DNA from: Tanypteryx hageni
Lineage: Eukaryota > Arthropoda > Insecta > Odonata > Petaluridae
Direction: 5' to 3'
Length of the DNA stretch: 64,000 bases
Assembly: GCA_028673005.1 (NCBI GenBank)
Contig: CM054116.1
Span: 18,051,840 to 18,115,839, forward strand
Below the pieces are notes generated by a model. The model saw only the letters and a program-made list of their open reading frames with translations, was not told the origin of the DNA and searched no databases. Of this stretch, positions 1 to 10,307 are shown piece by piece; positions within the stretch are counted from its first letter, which is position 1, and each line of letters begins with the position of its first letter. Both the position numbers and the translations under genes were made by a program.

Positions 1-80
1 TGCTGCCGGTAGCTGCTGCGTATGATGGCGCATGGCAATCCGACGTTTCGATCCCAAAGATCTTCTTCAGGGATCGATAC

Positions 81-170
81 GTCGCACTGGATGCAGCTTC
101 GGGCGCCGCCTGCGTAGGAAGGCACGTGCCAGCCTACGCAGGCGGCACCGGAAGCCGCATCCAGTGCGAC
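81..170. repeat. 90-bp GC-rich near-perfect palindrome, unit A
   Basis: Two 38-bp arms beginning GTCGCACTGGATGC pair with three mismatches around the perfect 10-bp core GGCACGTGCC (121-130), which contains the E-box CACGTG. GC content is far above the surrounding DNA. The sequence can fold into a long hairpin or cruciform. Reading frames of 73-77 aa here are by-products of the high GC content. It may be the centre of a small non-autonomous element; no target-site duplication was recognised. Confidence 0.9.
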
Positions 171-2290
171 GTCGTCGTTCTCTCCATCATCTTGGCAGGG
201 TTTATACATCGGGTTCAGAGCCAAATTCTCGGCGGAGGGTACCAACCTCTTAATGTTTCCCTTCTAGGAGTAGAGGCTGGACGTACTCCCACATTTCCAG
301 TGGAATTTCATCTAAAAGTAAAAAAAATGAAATCACATGTATTAACCGCGATTAAATAACCATATTGTCGAGCAACGCCGGTTACTAAATACGTAAATAT
401 AAAGTAAAAATAATTTCGAGGGCTTTCCCACCATTACTGATTAAAGTATTCTGCAATACTTACGTGTTTCTATGAAGTTTGTTATCAGGAAGCCATCCCA
501 CGTCGCCCAAATACTGTTTTCTAACTTTCGATAAAAATTTGAAATTTTCCTCATCCCCAGTCTATAAATAAAGCAAATATATTTTTTTAATTTGAAAAAT
601 ACACTGTTTATAATTTTGAGAATTTTGTCGTTAAATAAAGCATCCAGCAATATATAAGTGATAAGGGATACTTTCAAAATTTTGATTATCTCAATCGTTA
701 TGAAAATACGGAGAAGCGTCAATAAAACAATGATGGTCTTGGATTTGATGTTGTAGAGGGCGCCCTGTGGGAAAAATAAGAGTGGTACATCGTGACTATC
801 ATGATAACATAAACGGAGTTATGGTGATCTAAGATTAAGAATGAGATCAAGAATGAGTGAACATGAAAAACACATAAATGAATCTCGGAAGTCAATCAAG
901 GGCACCACTTTACTGGTGACAAAATATGAGCTCTCCGTCATGTCTCGTAAAGTATTGGTCATATCAAAAAGGTTTTCAAACAGAACCTGTAGAACTAGTA
1001 CAGTATTTCGTTCCGTATACATTTTTATGGTAGGAGTGGCCGTTATCGGGAAACAAATAATTTGTAATTCGCTCTGAAGTTAGAGAAATTCATGCAGAGC
1101 TGCCTAATAGTTGTCAACGTAAACAAACTTGTTGGTTACGGAGGTAAATCTGCTATATGTAGCTACATAAATAGATTGAATTCCTTACGCGGGCATGAAT
1201 GATTAAGTAAGCAGAAGGAAAAGGGGATATCTAAGATGAAGAAAGAACGGAAACGTAAATATTACAACTAATGATCTGATGTGAGGTGGGTACGTTTAAA
1301 ATAATTGTCGATTGTTTGGTTGATTAAAACTGATTAGAAAATAAATACCTGCGTAAATAAAAATTGAATATTTACCTGGAATCATTTCTTCTGTATCGTT
1401 TTGCAGTATGTACTAAATAAAATTACGTAATGTGTTTATTAATGCACCAAGTCAGGAAGTGAAGGGATTTTTAGTCGACGGAGAGATAAAATAGGATCGT
1501 GGTGTTTTGCAGTTCTATGCCGTGCGTTCGTTCAAATCGTATCGTTTAGTTTCATACACTATATCGAACGGGACGCGCCTATTTGTGATACACTTTCCTG
1601 ACTTGCTTAAGCATCGATTCGGTAAAGACATAAGTACTAGATAAACTCGCACGAGAATACTTGCTCCTTGTATTGAAATGGGAACGGGAATGAATGACAT
1701 TAGACCCTGCCACAATGTTAGTTTCATCTCCTGACTGTGCTACGAAAATTCTTATGCAGGCTTCATAATTGCGCCACCGGTCTTCGAAAATTACCATTAT
1801 GCTCGCAGCGATTATTTTTGCGATAGTTTTCTGCTAAGGACGTTCGAACATGACTAAAAATCTCCCCCACGCGGTGAAAATAAAACGGTATACCCCCGAG
1901 ATCCGCTGATATCAATTAGTGCACTCCATGCAAATGATAGGTCACGTCTCTCGATTTCACCGCTGCTTTGCTTTACGCTTACCTTTCATCCGTGTGCACC
2001 ACTTACAAACGAATTGCATTTTATGGCGTATTTTATGTCAAATAAAACCGAGAACCTAAAACGTTTACCTCTTAAACCCACATCTCTGTAAAAAAAAGCT
2101 TGACCTATGCAATCCAACTTTCTCCAGCTCCTTCCGAAAAAAATCATACGAAACTGGAACAATGTCGTCAGCTACTAAGCTACAAAACGATAACTATTAT
2201 AAACATTTTTTTTTTCTATTACCTTGATATTTGGTTCCATTCTGAGAGAAGCGAATGATTTACGCCTTTGTCCCATAACGTTCTATCGCA
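171..2290. other. Unidentified AT-rich DNA, unit A
   Basis: No recognisable gene. Short open frames of 67-93 codons occur at 441-722 (minus), 819-1022 (minus), 841-1077 (plus) and 1515-1797 (minus). They recur in the other copies only because the whole unit is duplicated, and none resembles a family I know. A 37-bp segment around 1180-1235 is kept in the inverted arm and lost from units B and C. Confidence 0.5.
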
Positions 2291-2296
2291 GTAGCC

Positions 2297-2310
2297 GTTG
2301 CCTAGACAAC
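2297..2310. promoter_or_regulatory. RFX X-box-like palindrome, unit A
   Basis: GTTGCCTAGACAAC fits the imperfect inverted-repeat X-box bound by RFX-family winged-helix factors (GTTNCC half-sites with a short spacer), a hallmark of ciliary gene promoters. The flanks contain several CpGs in an otherwise AT-rich region. No ciliary gene is visible nearby, so function is unproven. Confidence 0.4.
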
Positions 2311-2651
2311 CGAGCGTCCCTAACAATGCAATTCACGAGAAACAAAGAGAGAGTATTATTGCGCCGTCATTAAATTAATTCCGCGGGATTGAAAATTTTC
2401 CTATTTGTAGCATTGTAAAATTATTTGATGTCATAAGGAATATTATTCTAGACTTGAACTTTAATAGACAAAGTAATACACCAAGTAAAGAGGATTAATG
2501 GCAGATAAGAAAAACAGCTGAAATTAATATATCCGTTTATTAGCACTTAAACGATTTTTACAATTAAAAGAACACCTCTACATAATGAACGTACAAAACG
2601 GAACTCACTAAGGAAAAAACAAATATTATGTAGCTGATGAAATTCAAAATA

Positions 2652-3300
2652 TCCATTACATATTCATTTAAAAATACAAACATTCTCACTTCCATAAAAC
2701 ATATGTACATCCAAGCAGAAAGGAAAATTATGTAAATTAAAATGGCTTCTTGACCATTATTAATATCCATTACATTTTTTATAAATATTCAAACGTTATT
2801 CTCACTTCGGTTTTTTACTCGCTGTGAAATATTTCAGTTCTGTTGATGTCTTAAGTGACTGCCTTGCAGTACGCTTCTACGTTCAGGATCTGTACTCTCC
2901 TAGGACGTGTTGAATGAGGGCTTCATGGTGTGCGATTTGAACGCCTCAGCAGCTAGTCGGAGGCTCGAGTTCGATTCCCGGCGTTTTCTCGTGATTTTTT
3001 CTTCTCATCCTTCCGTTCCAACCACCCCAAGTTATGACTTTACCATTGAAAACCACTTTCCTTGTGAATTCTCACTTCCATAAGATATATGTGCATACAA
3101 TAAGAAAGGAAAAAAAAAATATATATATATGTGCATTGAAAAGGGTTATTGGCCATTATTGATATCCATTACATATTTCATAAAAAACACAAAACATTCG
3201 CAATTCCATAAGGCATGAACATGTGTTATCAAACAAAGTTAAATTGTGTAAATTGAAATGGGTTATTGACCATTATTAATTTCCGTTACACATTTAAAAA
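2652..3300. repeat. Minisatellite of ~115-130 bp units, unit A
   Basis: Successive units begin with CCATTACA or CCGTTACA at 2652, 2767, 3166 and 3283. Each holds a motif like TTCTCACTTCCATAAG followed by GGTTATTGGCCATTATTAAT. The second unit is split by the 259-bp tRNA-like element. Units B and C have one repeat fewer and no element. Confidence 0.8.
2809..3067 (+). mobile_element. tRNA-like (SINE-type) insertion, 259 bp, unit A
   Basis: The segment is flanked by an 11-bp direct repeat, ATTCTCACTTC (2798-2808 and 3068-3078). It contains a pol III B-box-like motif, GAGTTCGATTCC (2967-2978), in a tRNA-like context. The A box is not clear and the B box lies about 160 bp from the left end, which is far for a simple tRNA-headed SINE. 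The flanking repeat is part of the host minisatellite, so it could be pre-existing rather than a target-site duplication, but the left flank fits a single interrupted repeat unit. Confidence 0.6.
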
Positions 3301-3363
3301 TCTAATGTGGCCACCACATGACCTTCTCTATGCCAGTAATATTTCTAACAAATTCCAAATAGG

Positions 3364-3633
3364 TTAAATGATAATAAATATTTCAAGGAACTGCGAGACG
3401 GATTTAAAGACTTGACAAAGAGAAGAAATAAACTCAAACCATCGCCTTCTAATTTTGGCTATAGCCACAAAGCTCCAACAGTTAAACAAATAAATGACTA
3501 ATGACCCGATTTCGCTTAGCGCTTCAATGCGATAATTTGCTTGTTTATGTTCGCTAGAGGTATCATCCGATAAAACTGAATATTTTTCATAAAATTCAAT
3601 TAGTTTGATTGTATTTGCTTTTGTCCACTCCAT
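3364..3633 (-). pseudogene. MADF-like (Adf-1-type) DNA-binding domain fragment, unit A
   Basis: The first ~45 codons resemble the start of a MADF domain: a hydrophobic segment with LIEFYEKYSVL, then a basic/aromatic stretch and EALSEIG. MADF domains are Myb/SANT-like DNA-binding modules common in insect regulators and in proteins partnering Harbinger transposases. The conserved Trp expected after the VL is replaced by Ser. After residue ~46 the frame runs on as IYLFNCW and loses similarity. In the other copies this exact point is occupied by a ~250-bp block that ends the frame. I regard it as a gene relic; the family call is tentative. Confidence 0.4.
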
Positions 3634-3799
3634 GAGTGCAGATGTGCGTGTTCACGTAGTTGGTCGAACAACTGAAGACCGACAGCATCGAGCAATGAAC
3701 AACATGTGTTTGCTGATAGTAGAACAATCTGACCTTGGGCTCCCGCATACGCAAAGTGTGTGACAGAAGGCTTCTTTGGCTTCTTCTTTAGAGGGGTCA

Positions 3800-5690
3800 T
3801 TGTTACTTCTTGGGAATCCCGAGGCCACTCTCTCTTGCCGTAAATCTTATATGATATACGTAGCTAGATACAATTATTACATACAAAATGAATGTTTATT
3901 TATTAAAAATTACGCGAGACAACTTATATATCAGTTCTTTCCTGAGATTTTTTCAAGTATCACATAGTAGAGTTGCTTATTTTTTAAAGCAGAATTAATA
4001 TCCGTGCCGAAATAGCTTAAATAACTGATTTTTATAACATAAAAAAGATTTTATTCCTCTTTTCAACAATGCCAAATGCTAAAACCATACTGACAAGATC
4101 AATGCTTTTAAATGGGAACTGATATCGTATATATTACGACTGCATTGATTTAGTGCTTTTAATGGGAATTTATGGCGTCATATTTGAATCGTTATTTTCA
4201 AATTGCATTTTAAGTATAGTTTACGCTCAAATAATTAATTCGGAGAAAAATTAGTCAATTAGTGTTTCCAATATATCTTCTCAATTAAATACGATCTCGG
4301 CTACTATCAACGGATTCCCATGAAATCGCCGATTTCCATCTCCTGCAATACTTTTATTTGTTAGGAATATATGTATTCGTTCCCTATAATTGACAGCGAA
4401 ATTTGTTTCTTCATTTACATATGAAATTAAGGAATTAAAACATATCCAAGAAGGTACAATAAGAAAACTTCTATAACAATTTTTTAATTTCGACCAAAAT
4501 ATAATCGTCAACTTCTTCCTCATTTAAATACCTATATGTCCTTTTTGCTTCTCTTCAACTGAACATTTGCATGCATCAATTTAGTCAATTTTTGCTTATT
4601 TTATTATAACAACACTTTCCATGTTATACAAACAAATCATTTATCGCCAAATCGATTTCAAAGTCCGGGAACACGTTTTGTTTCATAGGTTTCACTATAA
4701 AATATTCACGTGACAAATTAAACCCACAGAATCAGCCTTTGCATGGGATGGGTATTGTTAAGCTAAATTTGACTATATCTTCAAACGTGTTTCCACCGGT
4801 TGCTTCCCTAGAGCGTGCAATTCCTGCCCAAGGTTTAAATTTTTTTGATATTCATGAACACATAATATGATGCAGTTTCTTCAACTGGAAATCCATTCGA
4901 GTGAAATAACTATCTTTTAAAAGTTATTCCATCGATTGTTTATCATGATTATTTGAAAAAAGATACAAAGTTAGTTAACTACTAACTAAGTTAGTCGCCG
5001 ATAAAGGATGCGAGAAAATTTATTTATTTGGGCAAAATATGGGAAGACATGAAATATTGCGTAACATCAAGCATTACAATTTAAATTAATTTGGTTTCAT
5101 TACTTGATTTTATTCTCAAATCTTCCTCACAATTGTCTATCTTGACTTAAAAACCCGAGCAACCCCGGATAATTTCAGATAGCATATTATATTTTCTAAA
5201 TAGGTTGGCCTGTCTTCAGTTGAATTTTGAAAATGTGCACGGTTATTTTACACAAATAAATATCCTGTAGGATCAGGTCTATAGGGATAAGAAAAGCGGT
5301 ATCTTAGAGGGAATCGCTATTTTAAAGATTTGCTTGATAGAGTTTTTACTCATAAATCTATTTAACTGAATATTTTTCTGTTGGAAAAATATTAACTCTA
5401 GTTAACTTCAATAAGAAGGTAGGTTAATTTTAAGGCGTTTTTCTTATTTGGTTTAATAAACAAATGAATTAAAAATATACCATTTCATTATGTTTTGTGT
5501 TGTATTGAATTTTATTTGCTTTGCCATAGTACACATCCTTATTTGTATATTTTTACGAGCTCCATGTTACGTTTTGTAGCCAATGGAAGTAATGAAAATG
5601 AATTTCGTATATAAATATTTTCTCAATAACAGCAATAAAACATATATATATATATAAACAAATATATTACACATTATTTAAATAAAAACG
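3800..5690. other. Unidentified AT-rich DNA, unit A
   Basis: An 80-codon frame at 4281-4523 (minus) is open in all four copies but resembles no known protein. A 66-codon frame at 3600-3800 (minus) begins with a lysine/proline-rich stretch and overlaps the MADF-like start in another frame. A short (AT)n run lies near 5643-5656. Nothing else recognised. Counterparts are 22985-24880, 42153-44045 and 57600-59440. Confidence 0.45.
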
Positions 5691-5699
5691 AAATTGGAT

Positions 5700-5986
5700 C
5701 CAGGAATTGATGAAGTGGATGAACAACTTGAGATCTATGATGTCGCTTCAGAAGTTAGTGAACATTTTGATATTGGATTGTGTAAGGGTAGATGAAAGGC
5801 CACAAAGTATGATTAGTGAATTTAAATGTTAAATCTTGAGCAAATGCTGGACATCTTCACCGACTTATGACTTTAAGCATGATGGTGAAAATATTCGAGC
5901 TTTCCGTCTACCGTTGCTTACTCAGCATACTCCTTGGTTAACTTATTGTACACTTTTAAAGGCTGCTCTATGGAGAGTATGTATCA
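5700..5986 (+). pseudogene. hAT-type transposase N-terminal fragment (TTF-type zinc finger region), unit A
   Basis: An acidic leader (GIDEVDEQLEIYDVASEVSE) is in one frame and, after a frameshift, a segment with YDFKHDGENIRAF and TPWLTYCTLLKAAL is in another. This matches the region before the TTF-type zinc finger of hAT/ZMYM1-like transposases. A stop (TTAAATC for TATGAAATC) at about 5829 is private to unit A. Coding similarity ends at 5986, where the sequence jumps into the 3' part of a SINE, so the second zinc-finger cysteines and all of the catalytic domain are missing. The 3' continuation survives in the inverted arm. Confidence 0.7.
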
Positions 5987-6053
5987 AGTTGGTCCCCTTG
6001 GTCGACTGGGTCTAACCAGGGTTTAACACACAACAAGTGGTAAAAAACAAGAC
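5987..6053 (+). mobile_element. SINE 3'-end remnant at a deletion junction, unit A
   Basis: Begins AGTTGGTCCCCTTGGTCGAC and ends in an A-rich tail. It matches the 3' end of the SINE at 53641-53885 and directly abuts hAT coding sequence at 5986. Confidence 0.75.
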
Positions 6054-6750
6054 AAATTCTACAAAAAATATAACAAATTAACCCATTAATGCCCACTCAT
6101 ATTTATAAGACACAGTTAAATTGTTTTACCTATATATTAAATAGGAATTGTAACAGCACCGAGAGGCCTTAAAAAATGAATTCAGCCTACAAACTGCATA
6201 TCAGATAAAAGGTCTTGAGACGGTGGTGTAAACATTTGTAAAAAACCGAAATAGGGATAATAAAATTTTGATATTATAATTTGTTTTTAAATTATTTAGA
6301 AGTTAGCCAATGTAAACGAAAAAATATTTCAATTTATCCATAAAATTGTTATTTTGGCGGTAAAAATTATTTAAATTTAAACAATTAGATAAATGTTTCT
6401 TCTCTTCTAATTGTACTATAAATTTAAAAGTTGGCAGAAATGTGTGGCATTATTAATTAAATTTGGGAAAAATATTATATTCCTAAAATTGCAAAAATTA
6501 GCGATAGTTTTAGTTCATTATTGTTTCGTAATGAAAAAACAAAAACCTGTCCAGAGGAGAAATCTTTAGAATTAAAGAAATATTTCTCATGATGAAATAT
6601 CTGTCTGAAAAATGAATGATTTTTCAAAGTGAGATGAAATGCATGCAGTATGCAAGCACCTTCTACTAGGCATTATATATCGACTTTTCTTACAGAGGAG
6701 GAGGAGGATATAACATATAGGAGATTACTAATGTTTAGGCATTTCCAGGT

Positions 6751-6864
6751 GAGCTGGAGATTCGAAATTTTTTTCTTAGGTAGGATTTTGTGCAAAACCT
6801 ACTAGAAAAAACGAAAATCTTGCAGTGTAAAAATGGGGACGCTAAAAATTCGCAATTTTTTAAA
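6751..6864. repeat. Dispersed repeat (GAGCTGGAGATTCG type), unit A copy 1
   Basis: Runs from GAGCTGGAGATTCGAAAT to GCTAAAAATTCGCA. The same sequence recurs about 6 kb away at 12783-12902 with a few differences. Partial matches to the neighbouring ~145-bp repeat lie at about 6236-6287 and 6330-6400. Confidence 0.75.
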
Positions 6865-6978
6865 CAACAAAATATTTTGAATTAAAAAATATTTCTAATA
6901 ATGCTATATCTCTCTGAAATATTAATTTTTATCAGGGTCAGATGAAATGCTTGCAGAATGCAAGCACCAACTAATTGC

Positions 6979-7001
6979 ATATATATATATACATATACAT
7001 C

Positions 7002-7072
<71 letters not shown>
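6979..7072. repeat. (AT)n microsatellite, unit A
   Basis: About 94 bp of AT dinucleotides with a few AC interruptions in the left third. It interrupts a short basic reading frame on the minus strand. Tyr-Ile repeat reading frames here are artefacts. Confidence 0.95.
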
Positions 7073-7074
<2 letters not shown>

Positions 7075-7190
7075 GCAACTATGCTGTCTTCTTTCTTAAG
7101 CCACTTGTTCCATATCTTAGGTTGTTGCTTTGCTCTGCTAGAACCTTTTCTTTTTTTATCCTCCCAGCCCAACTTCTTCTTAGGTGGCAT
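7073..7190 (-). pseudogene. Short basic N-terminal reading-frame relic, unit A
   Basis: An ATG at 7190 opens a lysine-rich frame (MPPKKKLGWEDKKRKG, then [14 protein letters not shown]) of about 38 codons before it enters the (AT)n tract. Lysine-rich starts of this kind occur in ZMYM1/hAT-like transposases, but the nearest ZMYM1-like pieces lie on the other strand. The assignment is a guess. Confidence 0.25.
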
Positions 7191-7199
7191 CTTAACTAT

Positions 7200-8349
7200 T
7201 ATAATTATGGTTTATTATAAAATGAATGATAAATTAAGTAACATATTTACTTGTGTAATGCCTGCACCCATTTTTAGAGCTAAAAATCTGGAAAAGCTGG
7301 AATTTGTGTAATGTCTGCACTTCTGAGATTTCAATGTTGTTATTTACGACAACTCATTGAATAATCTATCTGAAGCAGAGTTTGATGAATCAATTACCAC
7401 AAAAAGCAAATATTTAAGAAGTGACTTCTAAGAATTACTTTTTAGTACTTTTTTAACGTACGTAATCATGAAAAGTTGGCATCCATTGCCATTATTTTAC
7501 ATGGAGACAACTTGAAAACCTATTTTGGAGTCTAGCTCCTAAATCTCACAGAATGGTTCAATTATGAGCCGTTGTCCATTCTCAAGTTATTTAATTTATA
7601 ATTAGTAATTTTCACTAATTTAGCAAAATCATGCTCAGCCATTTTTCACCTAGAAAAAGAGTGAATTTTATGGAAATAAACGTAAACAGTTCATGCTCAA
7701 AATAAATCTCCCAGACATCACACAATGCCATAAATAAACCTGTCACTAGACGCAATACGAGTTGGTTACATCGAAGCATTTCTCACCTTTGTGTGGATAA
7801 AATATCACTGACAGCTTTCTGAAAGCACAAATGAACAACTCCAACAGTTATTTAGCGACACATTTCCATCACAAGATTGTGTTCTTTGCTTTTATACAGA
7901 GTAATAAAAGTATATTCTTTTAGGATTGCATAATGTAAAAGGAACCCAAAAAAATGCAGTTACGGTAAAATGTGATTTGAGCATGTCATGGATTACAAGA
8001 CAATCTAGCAGAATGCATTTAATGAAAAATATATGCAGTTCAGTTATTTCTCTTACATCACCTTTTCTATGAGAACAAACTCCATCTGATGTCTATTTAC
8101 ATAGAATATTTACATGAATTCGGTCTACTACTGATAACTGGCCAAGACTTTTTAAAATACCTGATAAATATCGAGCTTATTATATTATTCCAGGCATTTT
8201 GGAAAAATATCTTGGTTAAAAATCGAGGAAATAAAATGCATGGCATAATAATCATAATAATAAGCTAATTTGTCCAGAAAGACATTACAAAATAATGCGT
8301 AAGACACGTCAAAATATCTTAAAAAGAAAACAATTATTACAAAAGTACC
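7200..8349. other. LINE 3' flank and unidentified AT-rich DNA, unit A
   Basis: The part next to 8349 is the likely 3' untranslated region of the LINE fragment, read on the minus strand. It ends in an ATT-rich stretch (about 8240-8272) of the kind that closes some LINEs. The rest has no recognisable gene. Counterparts are 26370-27516, 45535-46682 and 51852-53000. Confidence 0.45.
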
Positions 8350-8979
8350 TCAAATAACAGACATTAAATCACTAATATTATAAAAACATTTTGTGATCAG
8401 GAGATCATGAACATGCTTCTTAAATGACTGAAATGTGCTTGCTCCTTTGATTGCAACTGGCAAAGCATTATAGAATTTAATACATCTTGCTTTTGGTCCT
8501 TGGGAGCAAATTTTCAAGTTTTGTTGCATAACATGGAGATCATTAATTCTTCTTGTGTTATAATCATGGAAATTGCTATTTTTCTTGTAGTCAGACATGT
8601 TTTGCCTCACATACAGCACCGCATTATAAATATAAATAGAAGGAACAGTCAAGAGTCCTAACTTTTTAAAAAGGGGCCGGCAGTGTGCTCTGAAAGGTGC
8701 ATTGCACATTGACCAGGCCTTTTTCTGAATCTTGAAAACCTCATTTAATTGGGTAGAGGAGCCCCAGAGGACAATGCCATAGGCCATATGTGAATAAAAA
8801 TAAGCAAAGTACACTTTTTTTAATGCCTCAAAACTGAGTGAGTGCTTCAGGACAGATAGGATATAATACGCTGAGTTTAGCTTTTCACAGAAATTGTCAG
8901 TATGATAAGACCATTTCAAAAGAGGGTCAATATTGCTGAAATAGAATTTGAAGAAAAGGAGCAAATTAATTTCAATCAT
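8350..8979 (-). pseudogene. Jockey-type LINE reverse transcriptase, C-terminal fragment, unit A
   Basis: A 209-codon frame with the hallmarks of the end of non-LTR reverse transcriptases: WSYHTDNFCEKLNSAYY, then LKKVYFAYFYSHMAYGIVLW with GSS, then QKKAWSMCNAPFRAHCRPLF. A tail region follows with YNTRRIND and FYNALP, ending in a stop. The catalytic palm with the YxDD box and the endonuclease domain are absent, so this is a 5'-truncated, dead copy, the usual outcome of incomplete LINE insertion. The ATG at 8979 is not the element's start. This fragment lies at the left arm's inner edge of the large inverted repeat. Confidence 0.88.
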
Positions 8980-9059
8980 CAGTCATCTTGGAACTTATCA
9001 TCTGATTAATTCAGGAGTTGACTTATATTGCATGGCCCTGAACATAAAGAAATGCAAGT

Positions 9060-9430
9060 ATACCATCTTCCAGTGATGGTCACAGTTTTAATAAAGATTG
9101 GATGTACAAGGTATTGTTTAACGGCAAGAAACAATATAGAAAATGGATGTTTTATTCTGAAAACCAAAATGGATTGTTTTGCTTTCCATGCCTTTTATTT
9201 CTGAAAACTTCATATTCTACATTGTTTAATAAACAAGAAAGTGGATTTTCTGAATGGAAGCAGAATCATAGAATTCCAAATCACGAATTATCTGTAAATC
9301 ACACAAATTGCTACATAATTTGGAAAATTTCCTGAAAAAAAACTAAAAACTGTAAAAGGTCTTATTGACGATGCTATTCAGAAACAGTTTTTCGATGACG
9401 TTAATAAGTGGTGTTACATCCTTAAGATAG
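9060..9430 (+). pseudogene. ZMYM1-like hAT transposase, TTF zinc-finger segment, unit A
   Basis: A frame reading from about 9078 (SSDGHSFNKDW) through the ATG at 9102 contains WMFYSENQNGLFCFPCLLF and a later NHTNCYIIW. This is the CxxC core and following His/Cys of the TTF-type zinc finger at the start of ZMYM1-like hAT proteins. A stop follows at about 9333 and the next ~90 bp are degraded. The family continues only after about 870 bp of unrelated DNA, at 10308, so the gene was split by an insertion. It is a different subfamily from the hAT fragment at 5700. Confidence 0.7.
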
Positions 9431-10307
9431 TTTTAAAATGAACCACCGTGAAACACCCAGATGTGAAGTATATGTCCATTAAAATATTTATTAATGCATA
9501 AAGTAATACATCGTATTTAATTAATTACTATAATATATAAAAAGTTTGTCAAATTTCTTAAAATTGCTCCCACAGACCAACCAACTAACCACATCGGCGG
9601 TAGGGAAGTGTTTAGAGCTGGGTAGGTAATCGCGTGACAAGTTGAACGAAAATTACTACAGCTGGTTGGTTCCGTACGTAATACGAAACACAAAGTCATG
9701 TAGGCACCAATTAAAGTGTCTACTAATACAATGTAAACAAGACTGATAAAATTTAAACGTATATACTACAATTTAAACATGATGCTTTGCGTTTGGTATG
9801 CCAATGGCAGACGAAAAGTGGACGTGAGTTTCAGAGTGTAGAAAATTTACGAGAGCACTTGAGTAGTACATGTATGCTGAGTTTTAAAGTGAAATAGGAC
9901 AAGTAATTACTTCTAACTTTTAAATAAGGTAGCCCAAACAAAAAATTAAGAAGTCCAGTACACCACTTCTCTGTAGTTGGATCATTGCAGCATGTAAAAA
10001 AATAGATCCCAATAGTATCTCAAGAGGGTTCAAGAAATGCTGCATATCAAATTCCATGGACAACTTGTTCAAATTTGAATAAGTTGTGATGAATGAACAG
10101 AACAGCAAGAATAAGGGAAGGAAACAGAGGAGAGGGAGATGTAAGTAGTAAATTTACTTTTTTTTAAATCATCCTCTTAATGTTAGCTTGTTATACACAA
10201 ATGTAAAAGTTTTTTTGTAAGTGAACCTAATTTTAAGGGGTCGCCTTCCTTTCAGGTAAATACGGTATAATGACGTACAGGCCCAAACATTATGTGTTAA
10301 TAATCTT
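9431..10307. other. Unidentified DNA splitting the hAT pseudogene, unit A
   Basis: Separates the zinc-finger and C-terminal halves of the ZMYM1-like relic. Minus-strand frames of 60-62 codons (9517-9699, 9920-10108) are not recognisable. It is probably an insertion, but I saw no terminal repeats. Counterparts are 28598-29474 and 47764-48640. Confidence 0.4.

Noticed and set aside
32..359. Arginine-rich and other 73-77 codon frames at the unit start (also 19366-19695, 38513-38863, 63120-63503)
   Set aside because: They lie on both strands of the GC-rich palindrome and follow from its composition; no codon or family signal.
4281..4523. 80-codon frame open in all four copies as a conserved gene
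   Set aside because: Copies are too recent for an open frame to be evidence of selection, and no family resemblance is seen.
6882..7311. Tyr-Ile repeat proteins across the (AT)n tract in all copies
   Set aside because: Translation of a microsatellite in several frames on both strands.
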